NCBI GenBank assembly: GCA_947384055.1
Contig: CANDFO010000001.1
Coordinates: 1-64,000 of the forward strand
Source of the DNA: an uncultured Flavonifractor sp.
GTDB lineage: Bacteria > Bacillota > Clostridia > Oscillospirales > Oscillospiraceae
Length of the DNA: 64,000 nucleotides
Direction: 5' to 3'
Program-made: the position numbers and the translations under genes
Shown: in pieces, positions 24,357 through 32,075 of the stretch
Numbering within the stretch: the first letter of the stretch is position 1
How the letters are laid out: each line of letters starts with the position of its first letter
The notes under the pieces: generated by a model
Databases searched by the model: none
What the model was told of the DNA's origin: nothing
What the model saw: the letters and a program-made list of their open reading frames with translations, nothing else

Positions 24357-24919
24357 CAGCAGAAAAGGAACGGTACACATTTGCGGATGTTCTGGCGTGG
24401 CCGGATGATGAACGGGCAGAGATCATTGACGGCGAGGCTGTCATGATGGCCCCGCCGCCGTCCAGCACCTACCAGGAGATCAGCGTGGAGCTCACAAGAC
24501 AGTTCGCCAACTACCTAGAGGGGAAGCGGTGCAAGGTCTACCATGCCCCCTTTGCCGTCCGCCTCTTTGAAAAGGATGGGGACAGCCCAGAGGACGTGGA
24601 CACGATGGTAGAGCCCGATATTTCTATCGTGTGCGACCAGAGCAAGATTGACAAATATGGCTGTAAGGGCGCCCCGGACATGGTGGCGGAGATCCTTTCC
24701 CCTTCGACACAGCGCCATGACCGGCTCGTAAAGCTGAGCCTATACCAGCGTGCCGGGGTACGGGAATACTGGATCGTCAGCCCCGATGAACAGACGGTGC
24801 AGGTGTTCTTACTCAAGGAGGGCTCTTTGCAGCTTCATGAGGTCTATGACCGACAGGGCGTGGCAAAAGTCAATGTGCTGGATGGCTGCTTCATCGAACT
24901 GAGCAAAGTATTCAAGTAA
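24353..24919 (+). CDS. Uma2 family (DUF820) restriction-endonuclease-like protein, start lost or replaced
   Basis: About 189 residues of PD-(D/E)XK fold protein. It begins LPAEKERYTFADVLAWPDDERAEIIDGE, and the catalytic core is seen as VEPDISIVCDQSKID and PDMVAEILSPSTQ, followed by REYWIVSPDEQTVQVF. The family is abundant in cyanobacteria and clostridial mobile DNA; biological role poorly known. The expected ATG is absent: the coding sequence joins the antisense of a recombinase fragment at its first codons. TTG at 24353 could serve but has no ribosome binding site; an ATG at 24131 in frame would read through the recombinase antisense. It may no longer be expressed. A terminator follows. Confidence 0.75.
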   Translation: MPAEKERYTFADVLAWPDDERAEIIDGEAVMMAPPPSSTYQEISVELTRQFANYLEGKRCKVYHAPFAVRLFEKDGDSPEDVDTMVEPDISIVCDQSKIDKYGCKGAPDMVAEILSPSTQRHDRLVKLSLYQRAGVREYWIVSPDEQTVQVFLLKEGSLQLHEVYDRQGVAKVNVLDGCFIELSKVFK

Positions 24920-24924
24920 ATAGA

Positions 24925-24954
24925 AACCCCCTGGAGCAGCAGCCCCAGGGGGTT
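24925..24954 (+). terminator. Terminator after the Uma2-like gene
   Basis: AACCCCCTGG / CCAGGGGGTT, 10-bp arms with a 10-base loop, immediately after the stop codon. Confidence 0.8.
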
Positions 24955-25421
24955 ATGTATATTCGGGTATCTCCATAGTTATGTCTTACAGTCATTGACA
25001 TATTGTGTGTCAGGTATGTGGGAGATAGTCTGTCATACCACATCGGGTAAAGGGAGGCATGCTTTGGCAATATAGCTGTGCTACTCCGTTTTTCTCCTCC
25101 CCTGTGTCCATAGCCCTGGTAGTGGTTCTACCGGGTGGGTGATGCTATGGTCATAAGGAAGCCCTTGAACTTTTCTTGCTTTTGAATGTTTGGAAACACT
25201 TTTGTGGGCAACGCCTCCGGCGGGGCATGAGAATTCGCTTTGCCCCAAAGACGCTTCTTACCCATTGAAGCGTAATTATCCTGATGTGGCCCTTCGTATA
25301 GCCCTAATTATCAGAATACAACGCATTATAAAAAATACACTGTAAATTTCCGAAAATTATGAACCTATTTTTCAAGAAAAACAGGCAACTTTATCTGTTT
25401 TTCTTGCATTTGTACTTTTCG
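24955..25421. other. Gene-free stretch with nested inverted repeats
   Basis: No coding region is supported. Visible structure: GGTATG / CATACC at about 25016-25042; a nested stem with outer arms CCATAGC / GCTATGG and inner GGTAG / CTACC at about 25109-25149; and GGGGCA / TGCCCC at about 25223-25247. Beyond about 25320 the sequence is AT-rich up to the small gene. The middle part could be a structured RNA or the flank of a lost mobile element; I do not recognise a named RNA family. Confidence 0.5.
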
Positions 25422-25652
25422 TTATCCAATAGTATCACTGATGTTCTCAATGACGCTGCTCAATCCATCTACGGCTTCGCCAAGGCTGTCACAGGCCATT
25501 TCTGATTGCTCATACCTCTCAGTGTTCCATAGATTTTCCGGGGTGCTGTCCCGGCTGTTTTCTTCATCACCTTGAATCGCTTCCAATTCGCTGAGGATTT
25601 GTTCGAGTTGCGAAGAAAGCCTTTGCAGATCAGAGCGGCGTTTGTTGTTCAT
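25422..25652 (-). CDS. Small acidic coiled-coil protein, mobile-element associated
   Basis: 76 residues: NNKRRSDLQRLSSQLEQILSELEAI followed by an acidic middle with PENLWNTERYEQSE and a helical tail DSLGEAVDGLSSVIENIS. Two amphipathic helices flank the PENL..SERYE-like core. Proteins of this pattern are common on phages and conjugative elements of clostridia, with no assigned function. The ATG has GAGGGGA 7 bases upstream; the longer in-frame version is rejected for lack of a site. Divergent from the HicB-like gene 80 bases away. Confidence 0.7.
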   Translation of the reverse strand: MNNKRRSDLQRLSSQLEQILSELEAIQGDEENSRDSTPENLWNTERYEQSEMACDSLGEAVDGLSSVIENISDTIG

Positions 25653-25731
25653 GATATTTCCCCTCATTTTTACTGGTTTAGGGCTGTAAAATCTTGCGTT
25701 TCGGATAGCAGTATGCGAAGGAGGCAAAACT

Positions 25732-25986
25732 ATGCTTTACACTTACACCGCAGTCATCACCAAAGGAACAGACAAGTGCTATGCCCGCGTCCCGGATATT
25801 CCTGGGTGCGTCACCACTGGCAAAAATGTTGAAGATGCAGTTGTACAAATCACTGATGCCCTTCGTGCGTGTCTTATGGTCTTGGAAGCAGAGAGGGTTC
25901 CCGTAGCTCCGGCCACATCACGACAGAACATTGCACACAGCGCATCGGACATTCTGGTATCAATCAGCGTAGATATTTTCACATGA
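25732..25986 (+). CDS. HicB-like antitoxin, C-terminally truncated
   Basis: 84 residues beginning LYTYTAVITKGTDKCYARVPDIPGC, the RNase-H-like HicB fold with the conserved PDIPGCVTTG. In full-length relatives the sequence continues past SVDT into a DNA-binding C-terminal domain; here it stops after SVDIFT because the reading frame is lost. No HicA toxin gene was found on either strand nearby. It is therefore an orphan and probably degraded antitoxin. Its ribosome binding site (GAAGGAGG) is intact. Confidence 0.75.
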   Translation: MLYTYTAVITKGTDKCYARVPDIPGCVTTGKNVEDAVVQITDALRACLMVLEAERVPVAPATSRQNIAHSASDILVSISVDIFT

Positions 25987-26093
25987 CGCTCTATCCCTGT
26001 TGCAACGCCCTCTGTGGGCCCTCCGCTGTGCTGCCTGGGTGTTACCCTTCCGCGCCCTCAACGTGCGCCCTCAGCCCCTGCGCGGCCCCTGGG

Positions 26094-26402
26094 CTATCTT
26101 CGCCAGCCATTGAGTAAGGCGAGGATATCCCGGTCGATACGTTTGCCGAAAGTCTCAGACACCTTGTCGCTGATTTCTTCCGTGACCTCATTGTTGGAAT
26201 ACATCATCTGCGATGTCGCGGGGCCGTATCGCTCCTCAACAGGGAACCGGCTGATGCCGATTCGCTCATATATGCCTTGGTGCCCTCCCAACCGGGCCTG
26301 GAAGCTGTGCTCCAGTATCTCCGCCGCACTGGATCGCTTGATCTGGGTGACCACCTGGCCGCTGCCGCTGATGCGGGTGTTGAACTTCGTCAGCGGGATC
26401 AC
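26094..26402 (-). pseudogene. Prophage minor tail protein Z-like fragment
   Basis: About 102 codons on the minus strand resembling the C-terminal half of phage minor tail protein Z: IPLTKFNTR, then GIYERIGISRFPVEERYGPATSQMM, then a helical end EISDKVSETFGKRIDRDIL. The family motif of a Pro-Ile/Val-x-E..GPS-PQM type is recognisable. A stop codon lies a few codons upstream in the same frame and no phage neighbours remain, so this is a relic. The GTG at its start is not preceded by a ribosome binding site. The gap 25987-26093 holds nothing recognisable. Confidence 0.65.
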
Positions 26403-26531
26403 ACAGCCAGCATAGGCGGTTTAGGAGAGAACTACGCCATTTCAGGAGAGAACTGGCGGTCAAATTGAGGAAGGTCAGGCAAAAAAGAAAAGCCTACAAA
26501 CGGCGCAAACCCGCTTGTAGACTGATCTTTT

Positions 26532-26620
26532 TGGCGCAGCGGGAGGGATTCGAACCCTCGTGGGATTGCTCCCAAACTGATTTCGAGTCAGCCCCGTTAT
26601 GACCACTTCGATACCGCTGC
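26532..26620 (-). tRNA. tRNA-Ser (anticodon CGA)
   Basis: Acceptor stem GCAGCGG / CCGCTGC, discriminator G, and an encoded CCA at 26532-26534. D-arm TATCGAAGTGGTCATAACG, anticodon loop CTCGAAA with anticodon CGA, long variable arm (GGGAGCAATCCC) typical of class II serine tRNAs, and T-arm with GGTTCGAATCC. It reads UCG codons. A half-copy of the same kind of tRNA lies 130 bases upstream on the same strand. Confidence 0.95.
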
Positions 26621-26747
26621 ATATTTTGATTGTGAGAACGCAAATTGGAAAACTGTTAGCGTTTGGGGAAATTATTTGCCGCCTAAACCCCAGAAACACC
26701 TTGCGGCACTAAGGACAGCCAAATTTGAGGGTATACCGGACCGTGCG

Positions 26748-26788
26748 GATTTCGATCAAGCTCGTTTCGACCACTTCGATACCTCTAC
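26748..26788 (-). pseudogene. 5' half of a tRNA-Ser-like gene
   Basis: Reads from an acceptor-like GTAGAGG through GTATCGAAGTGGTCGAAACG to an anticodon-loop-like GATCGAAATC and then diverges; the variable arm, T-arm and matching acceptor strand are missing. Fifteen bases (GGTATCGAAGTGGTC) are identical to the intact tRNA. An AT-rich promoter-like region lies upstream on the minus strand (around 26800-26850). Confidence 0.75.
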
Positions 26789-26874
26789 GTGTTTTAAGAT
26801 TTGCATTCGCCCAGCTATATAACAATATTTTATAGTATACCTCAAAAAAGGGGAAAAAGCAACATGCAGATTTT

Positions 26875-27034
26875 CAGGGAGTGTCCTACCGCGCATTTTA
26901 TAATGGTTGCTGATTCCTTGGCGCTTTGCAAAGGCGGTTATCGACCGCCTGTTTCCCAAGGTGTTCCGGCTTTCCCGTGGACGGGCGGCTGATAATCGCC
27001 CCTACAATAAAATCTTCGAAAGGGACACTCCCTG
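26875..27034. mobile_element. MITE-like element of 160 bp
   Basis: Terminal inverted repeats CAGGGAGTGTCC (26875-26886) and GGACACTCCCTG (27023-27034), with weaker matching continuing inward (ATTTTAT near both ends). There is no transposase inside. The first 26 bases recur at 22862. Interior contains GGCGGTTATCGACCGCC and a stretch ending GGGCGGCTGATAATCGCCCC, both inverted repeats. Confidence 0.75.
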
Positions 27035-27078
27035 CCTATGAGAGAATACCTCTTTCTCAGGCGGGTGTGTTCTGTCGC

Positions 27079-27107
27079 TTGACTTCACAGGGGCTGGGGG
27101 ATATAAT
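27079..27107 (+). promoter_or_regulatory. Sigma-A promoter upstream of degV
   Basis: TTGACT, 17-base spacer, TATAAT. The start site would be near 27114, leaving a 296-base leader before the DegV start. The leader contains GGAGCC...GGCTCC (27251-27306) among other possible pairings, but no riboswitch class that I recognise and no supported ORF. Confidence 0.85.
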
Positions 27108-27409
27108 ACCAGCATGAAATAAGAGCCTGTATTCACGGCGGCTGGGCGGCTCGTCGGCCGTCTCTGTGTGGCAAGGCTTTCTGCCTGCCGGCTTCCGGAT
27201 ACGAACATGGGTTCTGTAGCAGTCATCTAAACTATCTGGTAAAAGTTCAGGAGCCTGAATAGTGTGAAGCTGCGTTGTCGTCCTTGGCAGGCGTCAGCCC
27301 GGCTCCTCCGTCTTGCCCACACACCGTCTGTCCTCCTCTTCTTTTCTGCCATGTATTCTGGAGACTGCTATCAAACAGCAAGCTGAGGACTGAGTAAGGA
27401 AAGAGTAGG

Positions 27410-28288
27410 ATGATAACGTTGCCGAACCCAAATAAAATTGCGCTGCTGACCGATTCCACCGCAGACCTGACCCCCGCTATGCGGGCGGGTAAACCCATCT
27501 ATGTAGTACCTCTGAAAATTCGTTGTGCTGACGGGGAGTTTTCAGACGGGGTGGATATCTTTGCTCCGGATATCTACACCCGCCTGCGCCGGGGCGAGCT
27601 GCCCAGGACTTCTCTGCCCGAGGGGGGCGCCGTAAGCGACACATTTGCAAAAATCCGCGCCGACGGCTATGAAAAAGTCATCGCTGTCATGCTCTCTTCG
27701 GGGCTGTCCGGCACCTATAATATGGTGCGCATTCAGGCGGAACAGCAGAAGGAGCTGGAGGTGGCGGTATTTGACTCCAAAAGCGGCGCTCTGGGCCTGG
27801 GTATCACCATTCTTCAGCTGTGGGAGGAAATTCAGGATGGCGCCGGCTGGGAAGAGCTGGTGGAGCGCAGGGCTCCATTCCTAATCGCCAATACCTTCCC
27901 GTTTTTCTCGGTGGACACCCTGGAGTACCTGTACAAAGGGGGGCGCATTGGAAAAGTCACCGCGATGGCCGGCTCTTTGCTCCAGATCAAGCCCATCATC
28001 ACCTTTGCCGGAGACGGCCAGCTCCAAAGCACGGCGAAGGTTCGGGGGCGGAGGCAGCTGCTGGACAAGTTTGTCGAGCTGGTCGGAATATGTGCGCAGG
28101 GGCGGTCCGGCCGCTACAACATCGCGGTGGCCAACGGCGGCGCTCCGGAGCAGATGGCGTTGCTGCGGGAAAAAATGTGCGCCGCCTTTCCCGGCTATGT
28201 CCACTGCTGGGAGGGGGCGTTGGACGCCACCCTCAGCGTCTATATCGGCGACGGCGTGGTAGGAGCGGGAATTCAGTTTATCGACTGA
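27410..28288 (+). CDS. DegV family fatty-acid-binding protein
   Basis: 292 residues. DegV proteins (FakB) bind a fatty acid and present it to the kinase FakA so that exogenous fatty acids can enter phospholipid synthesis. Family features: IALLTDSTADLT near residues 10-21, SSGLSGTYN near 98-106, and YLYKGGRIGK near 176-185, followed by the C-terminal lid. Reads like an intact gene with the GC content of the core genome, in contrast to the decayed sequences on both sides. The ATG follows AAGGAAAGAGT. Confidence 0.9.
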   Translation: MITLPNPNKIALLTDSTADLTPAMRAGKPIYVVPLKIRCADGEFSDGVDIFAPDIYTRLRRGELPRTSLPEGGAVSDTFAKIRADGYEKVIAVMLSSGLSGTYNMVRIQAEQQKELEVAVFDSKSGALGLGITILQLWEEIQDGAGWEELVERRAPFLIANTFPFFSVDTLEYLYKGGRIGKVTAMAGSLLQIKPIITFAGDGQLQSTAKVRGRRQLLDKFVELVGICAQGRSGRYNIAVANGGAPEQMALLREKMCAAFPGYVHCWEGALDATLSVYIGDGVVGAGIQFID

Positions 28289-28736
28289 CGGGAGGCATTC
28301 TGCACCGGTCGGCCAACCGTATGGTTAACCTATCCTGAAAAGCAGCTAGGGCTTGCTTGGTCATTGGCAATATGACCAGCGGTGAGGGATTTCTTCGCCA
28401 GGCAAGGCAAAAATTCGCAGGAATACTTTGTGTATTTCAAGAATTTTTAACGCGGTATGGCGGAAAAAGGCCTGTCATTTGGGCGTGTTCACAACTTTCA
28501 AATAAGCCCTAAGCTCAGCGGCCAAAAAAGCTGACACTTTGTGCGGAAGCGCATAAGAAAACCCGCCAGCCCTTGAAATATCAGGGTTTACACGCATAAA
28601 GAATGTTTTGTAAATCTGCGGAGAAGTAACAGTACGGAGTAACAGCGCCGTGCTGTTACTTCTTTTTTCCGCAATATTCCGGGGAAAAATCAATCTCCCT
28701 GATAAAGTTGTAGTGTACGTCAATTCGCTGGATTCA
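28289..28736. other. Gene-free stretch with hairpins
   Basis: No supported gene. Visible: GGTCAT / ATGACC (28359-28377), AAAAATTC / GAATTTTT (28409-28448) enclosing GAATAC / GTATTTC, and a terminator at 28624-28668. The sequence from about 28355 to 28450 resembles an intergenic repeat that I recall from related gut clostridia (inference). Confidence 0.5.
28624..28668 (+). terminator. Terminator with nested GTAACAG repeats
   Basis: AAGTAACAG / CTGTTACTT enclosing CGG..CCG, followed by CTTTTTT. The heptamer GTAACAG (or complement) occurs three times within the hairpin. Confidence 0.75.
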
Positions 28737-29029
28737 GAAAACTTTTGATATTGACAACATCGCCTATCTTCTTGCCATCGACGATACTCAACACTCTGAC
28801 AAACATTGCTTTGGAAGGAATATCCTTAATCCCCAGCTCTTTTGATAGAAATTCTCTCTTGCTTTTGGTATATATCACCAAATCGCCCAGCGTATCCAAT
28901 CCACTCAGCCTCCCACATCACGATTATCAAGATATCCGCCAACGAATATTTCACACAGCTTAGATGTCTTAGGTCTTCTATCTCGGTCATCTTTTCCCGC
29001 ACTTCTTGCATTTTATCATCCCATCTCAA
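28737..29029 (-). pseudogene. ISAs1-family transposase N-terminal remnant
   Basis: The first frame reads VREKMTEIEDLRHLSCVKYSLADILIIVM, the DDE_Tnp_1-associated N-terminal domain of ISAs1/H-repeat transposases. A frameshift near 28870 continues as FLSKELGIKDIPSK then RVLSIVDGKKIGDVV in the next frame. The catalytic DDE domain is absent. The relic ends near 28737, close to an in-frame TGA. Confidence 0.75.
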
Positions 29030-29076
29030 TATACCACGTTTTTATGAAACGGGCGTGGGACTACTATAGGACAAAC

Positions 29077-29105
29077 TTGAAATTCTATTTGTAGTATGCT
29101 ATAAT
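29077..29105 (+). promoter_or_regulatory. Sigma-A promoter upstream of the structured leader/small RNA
   Basis: TTGAAA, 17-base spacer, TATAAT. Transcription would begin near 29112. Confidence 0.88.
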
Positions 29106-29111
29106 AGAGAT

Positions 29112-29255
29112 TATCAGACAGGCGGCTCTGGTTCTTTCTGTAGCGTGTTTTAAAGAAAGCCGGAGAAGGGGTGGCCTCCAATGCCCGAGGCCCCTGCCCC
29201 GTGCAGGAAGCTCCAAAGGGACCGAGGCGTTAAACAGCCCCGGTCCCTTTTTGTC
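29112..29255 (+). ncRNA. Candidate structured small RNA or attenuated leader
   Basis: About 144 bases between a strong promoter and a strong intrinsic terminator (AAAGGGACCG ... CGGTCCCTTTTT, 29213-29253). Two further stems precede it: TTCTTT / AAAGAA (around 29132-29156) and GGGG.GGCCTC / GAGGCC.CCCC (around 29167-29197). There is no ORF with a ribosome binding site inside. It could be a free small RNA or a leader that controls the exonuclease gene 45 bases downstream. I do not recognise its family. Confidence 0.5.
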
Positions 29256-29298
29256 TGCTGCGGCGGAGCAGTACGATGCAAAGGACATGGTGACAGAT

Positions 29299-30231
29299 AT
29301 GATTGTCTTAGACCTGGAGTGGAACCGCGGCTACGACAAAAAGCCTCTGGATGAGGTCCTTCAGATTGGCGCGGTGAAGCTGGAGGGGCTGGGGAGTCGG
29401 ATTGTGGACACATTCAACGCCTACATCCGGCCGCAGGTCCATCAAAAGCTCAATCCCCCGGCCAGGCACCTGCCGGAGCTGGAGCGCATACTGTCCTCCG
29501 AACAGACCTTTTTGGAGGCGGAGGCAGCCTTCCTCCTCTGGTGCGGGGAGGACCGGAGCTTTGCCGTGTGGGGCGGCGACGATGTGGACATTCTGCGCCA
29601 AAACTGCGGCTATTGGGGTCTGCCTCCCTTGCAGGCAGAGGAGGTGTACGACTTTCAGGCCGCCTTTTCCCGGAAGGTGGGAACCGGTCAGTCCCTGGCC
29701 CTGTACCGGGCGGTGGAGTACTGCGGCATTCCGGATGTATTCACCTACCACAATGCCCTGAACGACGCCATGTACACCGCGCTGGTAGCTCCCTGGCTGC
29801 GGGAGGAGGACCTGCACCTGCAAAAGCTCCCGCGGTCCCTCCGCCAGCTGGCAGAGGTGTCCTTTCCGGCCCAGCCCGTACGGACGGTGGGCAGCTTCTC
29901 CGGACGGGAGACCGCACTGAACAGCCGGGAGGTCCGGCGGCAGGCCTGTCCCCTGTGCGGCGCAGTGTGCTGGGTGGTCCGATGGTATCACCGGGAGGAG
30001 CTCTACTGGTACGGTGGGTTTCACTGCGCCCAGCACGGCTGGTTTTTCTGCCGGGCCGCCGTTTCTCAGCGGGCAAACGGAAGCTGGCGGGTCCGGACAG
30101 CGGTGCCCCCCGCTACGCTGAGCTTTTTGCGGGAAGTCCACGCCGCAGCGCTTACGCAGGTCCATCTGTGCAAACGGACCGGCCGCCGGAAAAAGCGGCG
30201 GCGGGAGCGGGGGATGCCGCCGGGGGAATAG
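29299..30231 (+). CDS. DEDDh 3'-5' exonuclease domain protein
   Basis: 310 residues from this ATG; an alternative ATG lies 12 bases earlier. The exonuclease domain starts at once: VLDLEWN provides the first Asp and Glu, WGGDDVDIL the second Asp, and HNALNDAMYT the His and final Asp of DEDDh nucleases (KapD-like). Residues about 190-290 include CPLCG and a later CAQHGWFFC, suggesting a zinc-binding module. The C-terminus is strikingly basic (KRTGRRKKRRRERG), probably nucleic-acid binding. Likely acts on RNA or short DNA. The nearest binding site, GGTGA, is weak, so translation may be modest. Confidence 0.8.
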   Translation: MIVLDLEWNRGYDKKPLDEVLQIGAVKLEGLGSRIVDTFNAYIRPQVHQKLNPPARHLPELERILSSEQTFLEAEAAFLLWCGEDRSFAVWGGDDVDILRQNCGYWGLPPLQAEEVYDFQAAFSRKVGTGQSLALYRAVEYCGIPDVFTYHNALNDAMYTALVAPWLREEDLHLQKLPRSLRQLAEVSFPAQPVRTVGSFSGRETALNSREVRRQACPLCGAVCWVVRWYHREELYWYGGFHCAQHGWFFCRAAVSQRANGSWRVRTAVPPATLSFLREVHAAALTQVHLCKRTGRRKKRRRERGMPPGE

Positions 30232-30285
30232 ACGCACCGATGCTCCGGCCGGAACACGCCACAAACATTTAAAACCGTGATGGAC

Positions 30286-30325
30286 AAAAAATCCCCGGGC
30301 TTGTATCGGAGCCCGGGGATTTTTT
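30286..30325. terminator. Bidirectional terminator between exonuclease and GntR genes
   Basis: Perfect 15-bp arms (AAAAAATCCCCGGGC and complement) with a 10-base loop; six A on one side and six T on the other, so it serves both converging genes. Confidence 0.93.
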
Positions 30326-30374
30326 GCGGGCGGCCGCGGTGAGCCAACTTTGACCGCTTTTATACCGCAGCAGA

Positions 30375-31106
30375 CTACCGCTGGAAATGGACGCTGAATG
30401 TGCAGCGGTCCCCTCGGGTATAGGTGCGGGTGAGCTCTACCGCCCGGCCGCCGCCGTCATAGCTGACGCACTGGAGCCGCAGCACCCCGCGGCCCGGCTC
30501 CACCCCCAGCTGGCGGGCATCGGCCGGGTTGAGCTGGGTAATGTCCAAGCTCTGCTCCCCCCGCACGGGGGCGATACCGTAAAAATCCCGGATCTCCAGA
30601 ATAGAAAAAACCCCCAGGTCCACCTTACCCAGATTGGGGGCCAGCTCTTCCGGCAGAAAGATCTCCTCCAGGGATACAGGCTCTCCGCCCACGCTGCATA
30701 CTTGCTTGATAAAGTACACCGGCGCCCCGGCAGTGAGGTTCAGCAGAGCCCCGTAAGCCGCTCCCGCCGGGCGCAGGGTCTTGACCAGCACCCTGGTTTC
30801 GGTTTCCTTCCCCTGGGCCACCATATTCTGCCGGAATCCCCCGACGGTCTCCAGCTCCTGCTCCAGCTTGTCCCCCACTACGAAGATGCCCTTGCCCTGA
30901 ACAGCTCTCAGCAGTCCCTCGCCAATGAGCGCGGACACCGCAGAGCGCACCGACAGCCTGTGGATGCCGTAGGTCTCCGCCAAAACCCCCACCGAGGGAA
31001 TCGCCGTGCCAGGCAGGTATTCGCCGTTTTCAATTTTACCCCGGATCAGCTCCCTGAGCTGGAGGTACAGGGGAGAATTGGGGCCGATGGTGTCCTCATG
31101 TCTCAC
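30375..31106 (-). CDS. GntR family regulator with UTRA domain (second of a tandem pair)
   Basis: About 243 residues. Winged helix-turn-helix at residues 10-75 (LYLQLRELIRGKIENGEYLPG, then VLAETYGIHRLSVRSAV), followed by a HutC-type UTRA ligand-binding domain (residues 90-240). The start is taken as GTG 10 bases after GAGGAGG; an earlier in-frame GTG lies inside that binding site. It overlaps the end of the other GntR gene by 11 bases, so both are made from one transcript. UTRA regulators of this group (FrlR) respond to phosphorylated sugar-amine compounds. Confidence 0.87.
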   Translation of the reverse strand: MRHEDTIGPNSPLYLQLRELIRGKIENGEYLPGTAIPSVGVLAETYGIHRLSVRSAVSALIGEGLLRAVQGKGIFVVGDKLEQELETVGGFRQNMVAQGKETETRVLVKTLRPAGAAYGALLNLTAGAPVYFIKQVCSVGGEPVSLEEIFLPEELAPNLGKVDLGVFSILEIRDFYGIAPVRGEQSLDITQLNPADARQLGVEPGRGVLRLQCVSYDGGGRAVELTRTYTRGDRCTFSVHFQR

Positions 31107-31845
31107 GGGCGGTCTCCTCCTCACTTTGGCGCTCCAGTACGGTGGTCAGCCGTATACGGTCCGGCCGGGCCACCGCCCGGCAGTATTCGATCAGCTCCCC
31201 TTGCTGGTCATAGGTCTGGCTCACAATCCAGAACAGAGGGGCCTCCTCCCGAATTCCCATCAGTTCGGCCTCGTCCGCGGTGGCATAGGTGATGCCTACC
31301 TTCTCATCCCCCTGCTCCGGCACCAGACCGTAGTCCTTCTCCAACACGGAGAACAGGGAGTGGCGCTCCAGCTCCTTATGCTCCAGGCCTTCCGCCAGCT
31401 CTGCCGGAATAAAGGCAGTTTCCAGCATCAAAGGCTCTCCCTTCACGGAGCGCAGACGGGCCACCTTGTACACCGGGGCCCCCAGCATCCGCCCAAAGCG
31501 CCGGGCCAGATCTTTGCCGCACTCCATGCGCTTGATGCTCAGCAGGCGGGTGTCCACGGTCAGCCCCTGAACGGCGGCGGCCTGGCTCATGGACAGCAGA
31601 CCCCGCAGGTCCCGGTTGTATTTGGGCGGCGCCACATAGTTGCCCGAGCCCTCCCGGGTGCAGAGCAGGCCATCCCGTTCCATCCGGGCAATGGCGGCAC
31701 GCAGGGTGGAACGGCTCACCCCCCACATCCGGCTCAGCTCCCGCTCCGGCGGAAGCCGGTCCCCCGGTTCCAGCCGGTGTTCCAGCAGATAGCCCTCCAG
31801 CAGCTCCTCCGCCCGTTCCCGGGGCCTGGCTTTGTATGCCTGCAT
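31096..31845 (-). CDS. GntR family regulator with UTRA domain (first of a tandem pair)
   Basis: 249 residues. DNA-binding domain at residues 5-75 (RLPPERELSRMWGVSRSTLRAAIARMERDG), UTRA domain from about 95 to 240 (ending ECRAV-like EYCRAVARPDRI). The ATG has GAGGAGG 8 bases upstream; the long in-frame extension of 46 codons covers the control region and is rejected. It is transcribed away from the fructoselysine importer operon, so it is the obvious candidate repressor. It is similar in layout to the second regulator but clearly not an identical copy. Confidence 0.9.
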   Translation of the reverse strand: MQAYKARPRERAEELLEGYLLEHRLEPGDRLPPERELSRMWGVSRSTLRAAIARMERDGLLCTREGSGNYVAPPKYNRDLRGLLSMSQAAAVQGLTVDTRLLSIKRMECGKDLARRFGRMLGAPVYKVARLRSVKGEPLMLETAFIPAELAEGLEHKELERHSLFSVLEKDYGLVPEQGDEKVGITYATADEAELMGIREEAPLFWIVSQTYDQQGELIEYCRAVARPDRIRLTTVLERQSEEETARET

Positions 31846-31860
31846 CCTCCGCGCCTCCTC

Positions 31861-32045
31861 AAAATTGGTATGACATTGAGAGAATTCTACCACAGTCCAG
31901 CGCCCGGCGCAATGCCCGGCTTCAAACAGGTAAAACCCATTTTTAGTCCAATTTTCCCCGATAAACTCCAAAGTATACCACAAAATCCGCCAATTTTCCT
32001 TCTGATTTTTGCGGTATTGCCGATGAAAAATAAAAATTGGTATGA
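31861..32045. promoter_or_regulatory. Direct 13-base repeat, putative GntR operators
   Basis: AAAATTGGTATGA occurs exactly at 31861-31873, just upstream of the first regulator, and again at 32033-32045, about 30 bases before the -35 of the importer operon. Both sit in the divergent control region, and TGGTAT resembles half-sites of HutC-type GntR proteins. Binding at both would allow autoregulation and control of the operon. Confidence 0.6.
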
Positions 32046-32075
32046 AAATATTTTTTACATATCTGCAAAAAAGGG

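Noticed and set aside
25732..25986. Functional HicAB toxin-antitoxin pair
   Set aside because: No HicA reading frame on either strand nearby and the HicB C-terminal domain is missing.
27108..27409. Riboswitch in the long degV leader
   Set aside because: The leader is long enough, but no conserved core of a riboswitch class was recognised; noted only as a leader.
28475..28723. 82-codon minus-strand ORF after degV
   Set aside because: Starts within decayed ISAs1 sequence, passes through the GTAACAG terminator and a repeat-like stretch, and has no binding site or known domain.
22860..29100. CRISPR array, retron or phage-defence island in the accessory region
   Set aside because: No regularly spaced repeats, no reverse transcriptase, and no intact restriction, Abi or Cas gene; the region is made of relics.
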